Positions 52,792 to 62,027 are shown, counted from the first letter of the stretch. The stretch is 64,000 nt of DNA from an uncultured Clostridia bacterium (GCA_947627055.1 CANQUS010000001.1:83220-147219), one strand, 5' to 3'. Numbers and translations: made by a program. The notes: generated by a model not told the origin, from the letters alone.

Positions 52792-53604
52792 ATGAATAAT
52801 CGCTTTTTTTCTGACAGTCATACGCACAGCGAACACTCATTTGACGGAAACGATTCTGTGGCGATGCTGTGTGAGCAGGCAATAAAGCTCGGACTTTACA
52901 GCATTGCGATAACCGACCACTGCGAGTGCAATGAGTACTATGCAAACAATGTAAGAAAAAGTGCCGAGGCATCAATCATCGCTTCAGGAAAGGCAAGGGC
53001 GGCTTACGGTGATAAAATAAAAGTATATACAGGTATTGAGCTGGGACAGCCTACGCAAAATAAACTGGCGGCGAATGAGGTTTTATCACTTTGCGATTAT
53101 GATTTTGTAATTGGCTCTCTTCATAACCTCAAAAACGAGCAGGATTTTTATTTTTTGAAATACGAAGATGAAAATGTTAACGGGATCCTTGAAAAATACT
53201 TTACTCAGCTTTACGAGCTTGCTGTTGACAATCGCTTTGATACTCTTGCACATATTACATATCCCTTACGTTATATTTACGGTAAAGTAACAAAAGAAAT
53301 TAAATATGATACATATAAGCAGATGATAGATGAGGTATTAAAGGTTCTCGTCAAAAATGATAAGGCTCTCGAAATAAATACCTCCGGATTAAGGCAGCGT
53401 ATAGGCGCTACTCTTCCGGGAGAGGCTATCGTGTCGCGCTTTAAGGAGCTTGGCGGTAAATTTATCACAATAGGATCTGACGCTCATCGTTGGGGCGATG
53501 TAGGCTCGGGGATAGAGGTCGGATATGAGCTTGCCGAGAGATGCGGATTTACTTATGTTACTGTTTTTGAAAAGCGTGAGCCTGTTATGTTGCCTATAAA
53601 TTAA
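52792..53604 (+). CDS. PHP-domain histidinol-phosphatase-like protein
   Basis: A 270-residue trinuclear-metal phosphoesterase of the HisJ type. Metal motifs in order: DSHTHSEHS near the N terminus, ITDHCE, GIELG, GSLHN, LAHITYP, and the closing SDAHRWGDVG. HisJ hydrolyses histidinol phosphate, but no his genes are nearby, so another phosphate ester is possible. RBS GAAGGGATG. Confidence 0.87.
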   Translation: MNNRFFSDSHTHSEHSFDGNDSVAMLCEQAIKLGLYSIAITDHCECNEYYANNVRKSAEASIIASGKARAAYGDKIKVYTGIELGQPTQNKLAANEVLSLCDYDFVIGSLHNLKNEQDFYFLKYEDENVNGILEKYFTQLYELAVDNRFDTLAHITYPLRYIYGKVTKEIKYDTYKQMIDEVLKVLVKNDKALEINTSGLRQRIGATLPGEAIVSRFKELGGKFITIGSDAHRWGDVGSGIEVGYELAERCGFTYVTVFEKREPVMLPIN

Positions 53605-53640
53605 ATTATTGTACAGCCGTTAAGGTAAAATTACTCTTTT

Positions 53641-53668
53641 TTGTCTGATAAAATTATGGTATTATAAA
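53641..53668 (+). promoter_or_regulatory. Possible promoter of the dnaD-loader operon
   Basis: TTGTCT (53641-53646) and TATAAA (53663-53668) with a 16-bp spacer lie 36 bp upstream of the dnaD start. Confidence 0.45.
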
Positions 53669-53704
53669 AAAGTGATAAATGAACTGAAAGAGGATTTCAT
53701 TGAA

Positions 53705-54742
53705 ATGAATTACAGAATAAACCTCGGCGCTTGGAACAGTGTTTTTGCGGTTCCATGCAGCATTGTCGATAATCACATAAAGCTAGCCGGGGCAGCTCAG
53801 TTAAAGGTTCTGCTGTGGCTGCTTCGCCATGCTGGTGACGACTTTACCGATGATGATATGGCGCGCGCCTTAGCTATGAGCAAAGCCGATGCTCGCGACA
53901 GTATGCAGTATTGGATAGAAACGGGGATAATTGCTGTCGATGACGGCGCTATAGCTCCGGCTTCTCCTGATACAATACCTGCATCGGGCTTTACTGGAGT
54001 GAACGTTGAGAGAGAATCAGAACCTTCCTCTCTACCGCCGGCAACCGAGCAGAATTTACCTGATGCCGCACCGGCTCAGAAGTCAGAGCATAAGTTGCTT
54101 TCCCGTCCGCAAAAGCCAGATCCGACACATCTTGCGGAGCGTATGGCAAGCGATGAATCAATAGCATTTTTGATGCGTGAGGCTGATGGAATACTTGGAA
54201 GGATTACAAGCAACAGCGATAAGTGTACGCTTTTAATGATAAACGAATACGATGGACTGCCTGTTGAGGTAATAATAATGTTATTACAATATTTGCAGGA
54301 CATAGGAAAAACAAATATGAAATACATTGAGAAGGTTGCATCCTCGTGGGGAGATAAGGAGATCACGACTGTTGAACGTGCCGAACATGAGATAGTCCGT
54401 CTGACTCAGGGAAGAAACGCCGCTCGTATTGTAGAGCAGACGTTTGGGTTGGAGCCGCATTCCCCCACGGATAATGAGATCACACGCGCGGAACGCTGGG
54501 TCAACGAATGGCATTTTGCGGCTGATATGATTCGTGAGGCATACGAGAGATGTGTCGATGCCAAAGGTAAGTACATCCCAAAATACGTTGACTCTATTCT
54601 GAAGCGGTGGCATGACAGCGGAATAGAAACGCTTGAACAGGCGATGTCCGACAAAAAAAACAAAAAGCAGCAGGCAGTCAATGAATATGAGCCTACATAT
54701 AATCTTGAAGCTTATGAAAATTCAAGTATTTTTGACGAGTGA
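53705..54742 (+). CDS. DnaD-like replication initiation protein
   Basis: The 345-residue protein has an N-terminal winged-helix DnaD domain (NLGAWNSVFAVPCSIVDNHIKL, then LLWLLRHAGDDFTDDDMARAL), a Pro/Ala-rich linker, and a C-terminal DnaB_2/DnaD domain (YDGLPVEVIIMLLQYLQ, then ERWVNEWHFAADMIREAYER). DnaD proteins remodel DNA and help load the replicative helicase. The neighbour is a DnaC/DnaI-type loader 14 bp downstream. The ATG at 53705 follows AGAGGA. Confidence 0.88.
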   Translation: MNYRINLGAWNSVFAVPCSIVDNHIKLAGAAQLKVLLWLLRHAGDDFTDDDMARALAMSKADARDSMQYWIETGIIAVDDGAIAPASPDTIPASGFTGVNVERESEPSSLPPATEQNLPDAAPAQKSEHKLLSRPQKPDPTHLAERMASDESIAFLMREADGILGRITSNSDKCTLLMINEYDGLPVEVIIMLLQYLQDIGKTNMKYIEKVASSWGDKEITTVERAEHEIVRLTQGRNAARIVEQTFGLEPHSPTDNEITRAERWVNEWHFAADMIREAYERCVDAKGKYIPKYVDSILKRWHDSGIETLEQAMSDKKNKKQQAVNEYEPTYNLEAYENSSIFDE

Positions 54743-54756
54743 GGCGGGTGAAATGA

Positions 54757-55764
54757 GTGGGATATTCAAAAGATGTTTATGACGAGGCTCTTGCGGAGCT
54801 TATGGTGAGGCGAAACCGTGCCGAGAATGAAAATGAAGTAACTCGCAGAGAATTTTTCAAAAAATATCCTCGGGCTCTTGAGTTGGAACAAAAAATTGCT
54901 CAGATAGCAGTTATGGCGGCAAGGTCGGTTTTTTCTGAAAAGAGCGATCTGCGTACTGCACTTGAGAGGATGAAGGAGCAGAGTCTGAGGCTTCAGGAGG
55001 AGTATCGAGAGATTATATTGAAAAACGGATACCCGCGTGACTACCTTGAGGTTCATTATCAATGTTCTCAATGTTCGGATACGGGGTATATTGACGGCAA
55101 AATGTGCTCCTGCTTGAAAACGCTTCTCCGTCAAAAGGCTTATGATAAGCTGAATAATTCTTCTCCGCTTTCGCTATCGGACTTTAAGAGCTTTTCGCTT
55201 GAATATTACAGCAGGACTCCTGATGAAACGAAAACGGTGTCCCCATATTCGAGGATGGAGAAAATCCTTGCGTTTTGCAGGGAGTATGCCTTTAATTTTC
55301 CGAACGGCTCAAACAGTCTCCTGCTTCAGGGAGGACCCGGTCTCGGAAAAACTCATCTGTCTCTTGCGATAGCAAAAACGGTTATAGCAAAGGGTTACGG
55401 TGTTATATATGTTTCCGCGCCAGATATTCTTTCTACGCTTGAAAAGGAAAAATTCGGCAGACTGCGTGATGAGGCTGTCAATGAAACGGAAAGGATACTT
55501 AAAGAATGTGATCTGCTGATTCTAGATGACCTCGGAACCGAGTTTAATACACCGTTTACTTCAGCGTGTATATATAATATAGTTAATACAAGAATGATGA
55601 CAAAAAAGCCGACAATAATAAGTACAAATCTTTCGCTGACACAGCTTCAGAAGCTATATTCTATGAGAATGGTGTCACGTATTATTGGTGAAACGACAAG
55701 ACTTGAATTTATAGGCAGCGATATTCGTCAAAAAAAATATGATGATTCTATGAGGAAGGGTTGA
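54757..55764 (+). CDS. DnaC/DnaI-like helicase loader ATPase
   Basis: An AAA+ protein of 335 residues. The N-terminal half is helical and has a zinc site from C103, C106, C117 and C119. The ATPase domain has Walker A GGPGLGKT at 192-199, Walker B LLILDDLG at 253-260, and a sensor-like STNLS. With the DnaD-like gene upstream, it should load the replicative helicase at the origin. The start is GTG behind AGGCGGGTG; an ATG 4 bp upstream is out of frame and leads to a quick stop. Confidence 0.9.
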   Translation: MGYSKDVYDEALAELMVRRNRAENENEVTRREFFKKYPRALELEQKIAQIAVMAARSVFSEKSDLRTALERMKEQSLRLQEEYREIILKNGYPRDYLEVHYQCSQCSDTGYIDGKMCSCLKTLLRQKAYDKLNNSSPLSLSDFKSFSLEYYSRTPDETKTVSPYSRMEKILAFCREYAFNFPNGSNSLLLQGGPGLGKTHLSLAIAKTVIAKGYGVIYVSAPDILSTLEKEKFGRLRDEAVNETERILKECDLLILDDLGTEFNTPFTSACIYNIVNTRMMTKKPTIISTNLSLTQLQKLYSMRMVSRIIGETTRLEFIGSDIRQKKYDDSMRKG

Positions 55765-55769
55765 TTATT

Positions 55770-56627
55770 TTGAGCAGAAAGGTTTTTTTAAGTGCGGACA
55801 GCACCTGTGATTTAACACGGGAACAAAAAGAGAGATTCAATGTTACGACATATCCGCTTCATATTACCATAGGCAGAACTTGCTATGATGATGGTGTTAA
55901 TATAACTCCCGACGAAATTTACAGTAACTTTAAAACCACAGGAACACTTCCTAAAACATCGGCTGTGAATGTTCAGGAATATGTGGATGCGTTTACACCC
56001 CTTATTGAGCAAGGCTATGATATTGTCCACATAAATATAGGCTCCGCGCTTTCCGCATCACATAAAAATTGCTGTATTGCGGCAAAACAGCTTGGTCATG
56101 TCTATCCTGTTGATTCCGCTAACCTTTCTGCGGCGACAGGTCTCCTTGTGTTAGAGGCAGCCGAAATGATAGAACAGGGATTGATTGCTGAGGAAATAGC
56201 CGAAAAAATCAAAGCTATGACGACGCGAACGCATGGAAGCTTTATAGTTGACAGACTTGACTATCTTCGCGCGGGCGGAAGATGCTCTACTATTACGATG
56301 CTCGGTGCAAATCTGCTAAGCCTGAAGCCGTGTATTGAGGTTAATAACAAGGACGGCTCAATGACTGTTGGGAAAAAATACAGAGGAAAGCTAGAAAAGG
56401 TTCTTATGCAGTATATAGATGATAAAATCAGTCAGTATGAGAGCATAGAACCTAAAAGGGCTTTTATCACACATTCCGGTATTGCTTCCGAAAGATTGAA
56501 GCTTGTTTATGATTACCTTGAGAGTAAAAAGGTTTTTGATGAGATACTTGTTTCACGGGCGGGCTGTACCATATCATCTCACTGTGGTCCGAATACGCTT
56601 GGTCTGCTCTTTATGACCGAAAATTAA
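55770..56627 (+). CDS. DegV-family fatty-acid-binding protein
   Basis: The 285-residue protein begins with the DegV pattern LSADSTCDLTREQKERFNV and has TSAVNVQEYVDAF, the SALSASHKNC motif and SAATGLLVLEAAEMI. DegV/FakB proteins hold a fatty acid for phosphorylation by FakA. No fakA gene is nearby. The TTG at 55770 is spaced 9 bp from GAGGAAGGG; the TTG at 55761 is too close. Confidence 0.9.
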   Translation: MSRKVFLSADSTCDLTREQKERFNVTTYPLHITIGRTCYDDGVNITPDEIYSNFKTTGTLPKTSAVNVQEYVDAFTPLIEQGYDIVHINIGSALSASHKNCCIAAKQLGHVYPVDSANLSAATGLLVLEAAEMIEQGLIAEEIAEKIKAMTTRTHGSFIVDRLDYLRAGGRCSTITMLGANLLSLKPCIEVNNKDGSMTVGKKYRGKLEKVLMQYIDDKISQYESIEPKRAFITHSGIASERLKLVYDYLESKKVFDEILVSRAGCTISSHCGPNTLGLLFMTEN

Positions 56628-56666
56628 AGCTGATGCTATTCGGAAATAAAAAACAAGGAGAAATAT

Positions 56667-58763
56667 ATGAAAATTAAAACAAAAGATATAGTTTTAGATA
56701 CACTGCAAAAGGAAAACAGAGAAATTTCTCGTGACGACCTTTTTGAGCTTACGCATATAAATGACAGGACGAGTTATAACCTCGCCGTATCGGAGCTTGA
56801 GAGTGAAGGCGATATAATCCTGATAAAAAACAGAACCGTTGTTTTAAGTGAAGCCCTTGGCTATGTCAAGGCAACTATCCTTCGCAGCTCACGTTATTTT
56901 TCGTTCGCGAGACCTGAGGACGGTTCAGCGGATTTGTTTATTCCATGCGAAAAGATGAAGGATGCTATTCCGGGTGATATTGTTCTGTTGAATGATATTC
57001 ACGAGGAGGAAAAGGGTCCTGCGGCGGGAGTTTTCAAAATCGTAAAAAAAGGCGACAGAATAATTACCGGAATGGTAGAAAGATATAAAAGCAAGCTTTC
57101 CGTTATACCCGACGGCAGCTTCGGATACAGTATACCGATCACTAAGGGCGGAGAGCTGAAAGCCCGTGACGGAGATAAGGTTCGCGCTGCCCTTATGTAT
57201 GACTATCACGAGAGAAAGCTGTACTGTCGTGTTCTCAATATTTACGGAAAAGCCAACAGTGCAAGGATATGCGCTGATGCTATTCTCGACAGATACGGCA
57301 TACCGAGCAGCTTTTCCAAGGGACTGAGGATAAGCGCGCGCCGACTTTCCGAACAGCCGATAACAGATGAGGAGATCGCCGGACGCAGAGACCTCAGGGA
57401 TTGGGATATTCTCACGATCGACAGCGCGGACGCCAAGGATCTCGATGATGCTGTTTCTGTCACAGCTACAAAAAACGGCTGGCTTCTCGGCGTACATATC
57501 GCCGATGTATCGCATTATGTCAAGGAGGGCAGCGACCTCGATAAGGAGGCATTCGAGAGGGGAACCTCTGTTTATTTTGCGGACAGAGTTATTCCTATGC
57601 TCCCAGAGGAGCTTTCAAACGGCTGCTGTTCTCTCAACAGTGGTACGGATAAGCTCACGTTTTCGGCGCTTATGAATATTGACAGAGACGGAAATCTTTG
57701 TGATTTTGAGTTCTGTAAGAGCATAATAAACTCAAAGGTAAGGGGAGTTTATTCCGAGGTGAATGAAATCCTTGCGGGAGATGCCGACGCGAAGCTTATT
57801 GAGAAATACTCACCTGTCAAGAAAACGCTTGATGAAGCAGTGCCTCTGTTTGATGTGCTGAAACAAAATGCAAAAAAGCGCGGTGAGCTTGAAATAGAAA
57901 CTACCGAGTTAAAATTCGTACTTGATGAGGCGGGAGTTTGCATCGATGTTTCCCTCAGAAACAGAGGAAAATCAGAGGAAATGATTGAGCAGTTCATGAT
58001 CATGGCAAACCAGGCGGCAGGACGTCTTGCGAAGGAAAAGGGGATACCATTCGTTTATAGGGTACACGAAAAGCCTGAAGCCGAACGTATCGCCACACTT
58101 TCAGATTTAGCGCAGGCGTGCGGCTTCAGAGTTAATAAGATTAAGCCCGGCCTTAGTCAGAGAGATCTTGCAGAGCTGCTTAACGCTTCTAAGGAAACAA
58201 GATATGAAAAACTTATGTCGATGCAGGTGCTTCGTACAATGGCAAAGGCGCGTTACGATTTCCGACCGCTGGGACATTTCGGTCTGTCGCTTGAGGATTA
58301 CTGCCACTTTACGTCGCCTATTCGACGCTACCCCGATACATCTATACACCGCATTCTTTCGGAGCTTGTGAGCGGTGTTTCGATCGAGGAGATCAAGAGA
58401 AAATACGAGGACTTTGCGGAGGAATCCTCAAAGCAGTCGTCCGAACGCGAGGTTAGAGCGGTAGATGCCGAGCGTGATACCGAAAAATGCTATGCGGCCG
58501 AATATATGACGGCCCATATCGGAGAGAAATATCACGGAATTGTCGAAGGTATAACTGCAAAAGGAATATTCGTTTCTATCCCCTGCGGAATTGAGGGCTT
58601 TGTAAACCTCACACGAATCGAAAACGCATTTTTTGAATATAACGGAACAACAACTACTACCGACAAGCGTTCAGGTATAAGCTATTCTATTGGTGATAAG
58701 GTTCGGATAAAGGTAACTGCGGCAAGCACTGCGTTGGGAACAGTAGATTTTGAATTGATTTAA
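56667..58763 (+). CDS. rnr: Ribonuclease R
   Basis: RNase R is a processive 3'-5' exoribonuclease that degrades structured RNA. The 698-residue protein has an N-terminal winged helix, two cold-shock-like OB domains, the RNB catalytic domain, and a C-terminal S1 domain (YHGIVEGITAKGIFVSI). The catalytic acidic cluster is IDSADAKDLDDAVSV (about 249-263), and the family's HFTSPIRRYPD occurs near residue 550. In many Firmicutes secG and smpB are neighbours; here they are absent. Confidence 0.95.
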   Translation: MKIKTKDIVLDTLQKENREISRDDLFELTHINDRTSYNLAVSELESEGDIILIKNRTVVLSEALGYVKATILRSSRYFSFARPEDGSADLFIPCEKMKDAIPGDIVLLNDIHEEEKGPAAGVFKIVKKGDRIITGMVERYKSKLSVIPDGSFGYSIPITKGGELKARDGDKVRAALMYDYHERKLYCRVLNIYGKANSARICADAILDRYGIPSSFSKGLRISARRLSEQPITDEEIAGRRDLRDWDILTIDSADAKDLDDAVSVTATKNGWLLGVHIADVSHYVKEGSDLDKEAFERGTSVYFADRVIPMLPEELSNGCCSLNSGTDKLTFSALMNIDRDGNLCDFEFCKSIINSKVRGVYSEVNEILAGDADAKLIEKYSPVKKTLDEAVPLFDVLKQNAKKRGELEIETTELKFVLDEAGVCIDVSLRNRGKSEEMIEQFMIMANQAAGRLAKEKGIPFVYRVHEKPEAERIATLSDLAQACGFRVNKIKPGLSQRDLAELLNASKETRYEKLMSMQVLRTMAKARYDFRPLGHFGLSLEDYCHFTSPIRRYPDTSIHRILSELVSGVSIEEIKRKYEDFAEESSKQSSEREVRAVDAERDTEKCYAAEYMTAHIGEKYHGIVEGITAKGIFVSIPCGIEGFVNLTRIENAFFEYNGTTTTTDKRSGISYSIGDKVRIKVTAASTALGTVDFELI

Positions 58764-58784
58764 TTTTAATTAAAAGTATTTTAT

Positions 58785-58813
58785 GACTTTGCCTTTTTTG
58801 GCAAGGTCTTTTT
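58785..58813 (+). terminator. Terminator after rnr
   Basis: GACTTTGCC (58785-58793) pairs with GGCAAGGTC (58800-58808) with one G-T pair, then TTTTT. The gap to 58907 also holds two GC-rich hairpins (GGAGGG/CCCTCC at 58840-58861 and GCCGC/GCGGC at 58876-58892) without T-runs. Confidence 0.85.
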
Positions 58814-58907
58814 ATTTTATATATGGTTTATATGCAGGTGGAGGGGCGCGGCGATCCCTCCGAACGATGAATATTGCCGCATAAGAGGCGGCGACGTCTT
58901 GACTAAG

Positions 58908-59429
58908 TTATATTACGGTTATTTTCATACTTTTCATTATTGTGACAGCACTGTCAAAAAGTTTTTCATCAGGACTTGCAATGCAATATCTGTCTACGAT
59001 TATTTCCGAACGCGGGCAGGCAGTCTTTGCGATAACAGCATTAGAGAGGACACAAACGTCTGCCGACACGCCGACAAGCTCAATGGTATCAAAGCCTTTT
59101 TCGCGCAGAAAATCAAAAAGCTCCCATGAACCGAAGGTGGATTTTATAAAGCAAATATCACCCTCATGGCACAGCCTGTTGACAGTGCCGAACAACTGCC
59201 ATGAATGATTTTTTCCGACACATTCCTTTGCCGAATAGGCGTTACTGCTGAATTTAAATAAATTTGTATCGTTGTGAGTATCGAGGGTAAACGCGATGGT
59301 TGAACTGTCATTACGGTACTGTGAGATTTTGTCCGCTATATTTTTTTCGATTTTTTGAGCCTGAAAAAAACCGAATTTGCCTGTAACAAACTCGGTTTGA
59401 TAATCAACCACTATTAAAATTTTACTCAT
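58908..59429 (-). CDS. Isochorismatase-like cysteine hydrolase
   Basis: A 173-residue hydrolase of the nicotinamidase/isochorismatase fold. The catalytic triad can be placed as D9 (ILIVVDYQTEF), K96 (FIKSTFGSW) and C126 (GVSADVCVLSN); the DTHND segment at 50-54 could be metal ligands, as in nicotinamidases. Nicotinamide is a plausible substrate, but it is not proven. RBS GTGAGGAAG. Confidence 0.85.
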   Translation of the reverse strand: MSKILIVVDYQTEFVTGKFGFFQAQKIEKNIADKISQYRNDSSTIAFTLDTHNDTNLFKFSSNAYSAKECVGKNHSWQLFGTVNRLCHEGDICFIKSTFGSWELFDFLREKGFDTIELVGVSADVCVLSNAVIAKTACPRSEIIVDRYCIASPDEKLFDSAVTIMKSMKITVI

Positions 59430-59484
59430 AGCTTCCTCACCTGTTTTTTATTTATTTTGTGAGGAGTTTAAGCCAATATTCGTT

Positions 59485-59979
59485 TTACCCTGTCGGGTCT
59501 CCCGCTATATCCTTGCCGCCGTATATCCCGTAATATATGCTTATTGCGGCAGATACTGCCAAAGCAAGGAGAGTATATCTCTCGTCGAGTATCTCAAGCT
59601 CATGGCACTCACCGTGCTTGCACCAGCCGTGATTTTGATAAGCTATCATCTCCTTGTCGGGACCTTTCAAGATGTATTCTCCGGTTAAAAGCTCTCCGTC
59701 AAAGGAAGCGTGAATCCCGTATATTGACATAGGGGATTTTCCATTGGGTGTCATCATAAATACAACGTGTTTTCTACCGAATCTTACTCGAAAGTGAGGA
59801 AAAGCAAAGGGGGATGAAGTGATTGAAGCAAGCACCTTTCCTGAGTTGTCGGAAATCGTAAGAGTATGGTTATTCCCGGAGATTACTCCGGAAACAGTAA
59901 AAATATTTTCGCCAAAACGGTCAAAGACGGAAAGGCGAGAATCAACATCAGAATTGTCACGTATAATAAAGTATTTCAC
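59485..59979 (-). CDS. Tubby-like (LURP-one-related/YxjI) domain protein
   Basis: The 164-residue all-beta protein has the pattern of a LURP-one/scramblase-like barrel: FTVSGVISGNNHTLTISDNSG, PHFRVRFGRK and YILKGPDKEMIAYQN, then a final hydrophobic helix (YTLLALAVSAAISIYYGIY). The start is GTG behind GGGGGTGG. Function is unknown. Confidence 0.6.
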   Translation of the reverse strand: MKYFIIRDNSDVDSRLSVFDRFGENIFTVSGVISGNNHTLTISDNSGKVLASITSSPFAFPHFRVRFGRKHVVFMMTPNGKSPMSIYGIHASFDGELLTGEYILKGPDKEMIAYQNHGWCKHGECHELEILDERYTLLALAVSAAISIYYGIYGGKDIAGDPTG

Positions 59980-60011
59980 AAAACCACCCCCGATATTAAG
60001 GAATAACAGTA

Positions 60012-60455
60012 TTATTCGGGAAAGAACTTTAGCTTGATAAGCCGCAGCGGAATATGTGTGATGTGTGAAAGCTCCTCAGCGCTTAGATTCTCATACATAT
60101 CCGTAATTGAGGGCATTTCACTCTCAAGCAGTAAGGTAACTGCGAATAAGTCCGCCTCACGCTCGTATTTTGACGTACATAAGCAGGTTCTGCTGTTCAG
60201 ACTTATGGAGTTTGTATCGCTGTGAAGCATTATGTGTCCCAACTCGTGCGCGCAAACTACGCGAGATTCATATTCGTCAGCGGAACTGTTGATAACAATG
60301 ACAAAATCCTTGAGTATTTTCACAAAAAAGCCGCGGACGCTGTCGGGGAGCTCCTCATATATTACATTGATTCCGAGACAATCACAAAGTTCAAACGGGG
60401 AGGCAGTACGATATTTCCGAGAGATGTTAGATACGATTTTTGCAATATTTTTCAT
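60012..60455 (-). CDS. ImmA/IrrE-family metallopeptidase
   Basis: A 147-residue zinc protease with HELGH at 70-74 and a further acidic ligand in the YEREADLFAV segment. ImmA-type proteases cleave the paired Xre repressor when induced. It overlaps the upstream Xre gene by 4 bp (ATGA), so the two are translationally coupled, as in ICEBs1 and many prophages. No integrase or other mobile-element gene is visible here. Confidence 0.9.
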   Translation of the reverse strand: MKNIAKIVSNISRKYRTASPFELCDCLGINVIYEELPDSVRGFFVKILKDFVIVINSSADEYESRVVCAHELGHIMLHSDTNSISLNSRTCLCTSKYEREADLFAVTLLLESEMPSITDMYENLSAEELSHITHIPLRLIKLKFFPE

Positions 60456-60856
60456 ACCTGACCTCCGTTTCTCCGATGGCTGTTTATGACCACCGCGGCA
60501 GCTATTTTAATCGCCTCAACTATCTTTTGTCGGTCTGCGTCGTTTATAGGCTCTCCGTCAAACATCAATCCGCTTTGTTCCTCAAGCATTGATGTAAACT
60601 CATCAATTATGTTGCTTACATCATGCTGTTCTTCGGAGGTTTTTTCCGACGGTCTGCTGTCCAATCCCAAGAGATAATCTGTTGTAGTATCAAGAACAGA
60701 ACAAATTTTCAGGAGCATATTGCTGTCAGGCTCACGCCTGCCTTGTTCATACATTCCTACCGCAGAGGAAGCGATACCGAGCCTCTCCGCAAGCTCCCGT
60801 TGAGTCAGATTAAGCTTCTTTCTGCAATCTCTGAGTCTTTTTGAAAATGCGCTCAT
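60452..60856 (-). CDS. Xre-family helix-turn-helix repressor
   Basis: The 134-residue protein has an N-terminal Xre helix-turn-helix (residues about 5-60: RLRDCRKKLNLTQRELAERL then SAVGMYEQGRREPD) and a helical C-terminal half. It is the likely substrate of the ImmA protease encoded next. The ATG at 60856 follows AAGAGGTG; an in-frame GTG at 60865 lies inside the RBS. It probably binds the palindrome in its own promoter. Confidence 0.92.
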   Translation of the reverse strand: MSAFSKRLRDCRKKLNLTQRELAERLGIASSAVGMYEQGRREPDSNMLLKICSVLDTTTDYLLGLDSRPSEKTSEEQHDVSNIIDEFTSMLEEQSGLMFDGEPINDADRQKIVEAIKIAAAVVINSHRRNGGQV

Positions 60857-60931
60857 TGAGGACACCTCTTAATATATTATACCCGCAAACTGTGACGGTT
60901 AATGATTTATTTTCAGATTTTTGTTGATAAA

Positions 60932-60960
60932 ATTATAACACACAATGTGTGTATTTGCAA
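60932..60960 (-). promoter_or_regulatory. xre promoter with operator palindrome in the spacer
   Basis: On the minus strand TTGCAA (60955-60960) and TATAAT (60932-60937) are 17 bp apart. The spacer holds the perfect palindrome ACACAC-AAT-GTGTGT (60938-60952). A repressor bound here would occlude RNA polymerase, so Xre autoregulation is likely. Confidence 0.65.
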
Positions 60961-61029
60961 TAGCTGATTTTATTCAGGGCAATATTTGGGACAATGCCAA
61001 TATTAAACGGAACATTTTTTCTTTTTAAC

Positions 61030-61058
61030 TTGAATTTATATATATATTGTATTATAAT
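61030..61058 (+). promoter_or_regulatory. Sigma-A promoter of the small regulator pair
   Basis: TTGAAT (61030-61035) and a perfect TATAAT (61053-61058) with a 17-bp spacer, diverging from the xre promoter. Confidence 0.7.
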
Positions 61059-61068
61059 TTTAAATATA

Positions 61069-61148
61069 GAGGGAACAAATATTCTGATAAAATAAACGTC
61101 TTTATTTTGTTCTCTTTATATTTTAAAAAATAATAACACGATATGTGT
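61069..61148 (+). promoter_or_regulatory. Leader hairpin and second ACAC/GTGT palindrome
   Basis: AAAATAAA (61089-61096) pairs perfectly with TTTATTTT (61101-61108), with an outer stem of GAGGGAACA (61069-61077) and TGTTCTCTT. The T-rich TTTATATTTT follows, so it could terminate early transcripts. Just before the first gene, ACAC-GATAT-GTGT (61136-61148) resembles the xre operator and may be a second Xre site. Confidence 0.5.
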
Positions 61149-61164
61149 ACGAGGAGAACGGAAT

Positions 61165-61407
61165 ATGAATTATAATGAAATGGCTAGGGAATACGAAATA
61201 AGTGCCAAAGAAATTTTAAAAAAAATTACAGATCTAAAAACTCAAAAAGAAAATTCATACGGTACTGCATTGAAGGACATTTTGAGAAGAATTAAAATTC
61301 TTGAGGATATGTATATTGACTGTAATTTTACCGCAAAGGTAATGTATGCCAGAGCATCGAACGGTCATAAAACGGCAAATAATGGAGAGAACATCAATGA
61401 AAACTAA
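61165..61407 (+). CDS. Small coiled-coil protein, function unknown
   Basis: An 80-residue, Lys/Glu-rich helical protein (EYEISAKEILKKITDLKTQK) with an Asn-rich tail. The ATG follows GAGGAGAAC. It overlaps the next gene by 11 bp and shares the promoter. I do not recognise a family; gene pairs of this kind occur next to small sigma-like proteins in Clostridia and phages. Confidence 0.6.
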   Translation: MNYNEMAREYEISAKEILKKITDLKTQKENSYGTALKDILRRIKILEDMYIDCNFTAKVMYARASNGHKTANNGENINEN

Positions 61408-61708
61408 AGTATTAAGACTTACAGACAAAATTGACGAGCTTACGTCATTGGAAAATTATTATAAAGGAAAAAATAATATTTCAAAGCTGAATGAATATAA
61501 AAACATGGTTCGTAAAATAATAAGCAATGAGCTGACGGAAAGACAGCGTGAGTGTATCACTTTAAGATTTTATAAAAATAAAAATGTAAGAGAGATCTCA
61601 AACATTCTTTGCATCAAAAAAGCAACCGTTTACAAGCATATCCGAAATGGTTTGAAAACAATAAAAAAGCATTTGAATATTTATTTCAATGTATATTTTG
61701 AACCGTAG
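61397..61708 (+). CDS. Sigma-70 region 4-like DNA-binding protein
   Basis: The C-terminal part of this 103-residue protein is a sigma region 4-type helix-turn-helix: LTERQRECITLRFYKNKNVR, then REISNILCIKKATVYKHIRNG. No region 2 is present, so it cannot act as a complete sigma factor; it may be a regulator like phage ArpU-type proteins. The ATG at 61397 follows GGAGAGA. It lies in the same unit as the 80-residue protein and close to the Xre-ImmA pair. Confidence 0.75.
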   Translation: MKTKVLRLTDKIDELTSLENYYKGKNNISKLNEYKNMVRKIISNELTERQRECITLRFYKNKNVREISNILCIKKATVYKHIRNGLKTIKKHLNIYFNVYFEP

Positions 61709-61779
61709 CGGCAATATTATTATTAGGAATTTGAAGCGCAGCATTCTTAAATATGCTTCGTAAAAAGGAGGAATTATCT

Positions 61780-62013
61780 ATGATGGACAAGCTCGCCCTG
61801 CTGCTTTTGATAATCGGCGGTCTTAACTGGGGTTCGATAGGCATTTTTCAGTTTGATTTAGTTGCATGGATATGCGGAGGTCAGACCGGCATTGTCAGCC
61901 GAATCATCTATACACTCGTTGCTCTTTCCGCTATCTGGTGTATTTCATTGCTTTTCAGAAATAATGAAGATGAGAGCACCAGCGAGCCGCAGAGGCACAG
62001 CTCAAACGCTTAA
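61780..62013 (+). CDS. DUF378 membrane protein
   Basis: A 77-residue protein with two membrane helices and the DUF378 signature LLLIIGGLNWGSIGIF...LVAWI. The hydrophilic C-terminal tail is Ser/Glu-rich. The function is unknown. The ATG follows AAGGAGGAA, one of the strongest RBSs in the window, and a terminator comes 15 bp after the stop. Confidence 0.9.
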   Translation: MMDKLALLLLIIGGLNWGSIGIFQFDLVAWICGGQTGIVSRIIYTLVALSAIWCISLLFRNNEDESTSEPQRHSSNA

Positions 62014-62027
62014 AAAAATAGGCAGCA

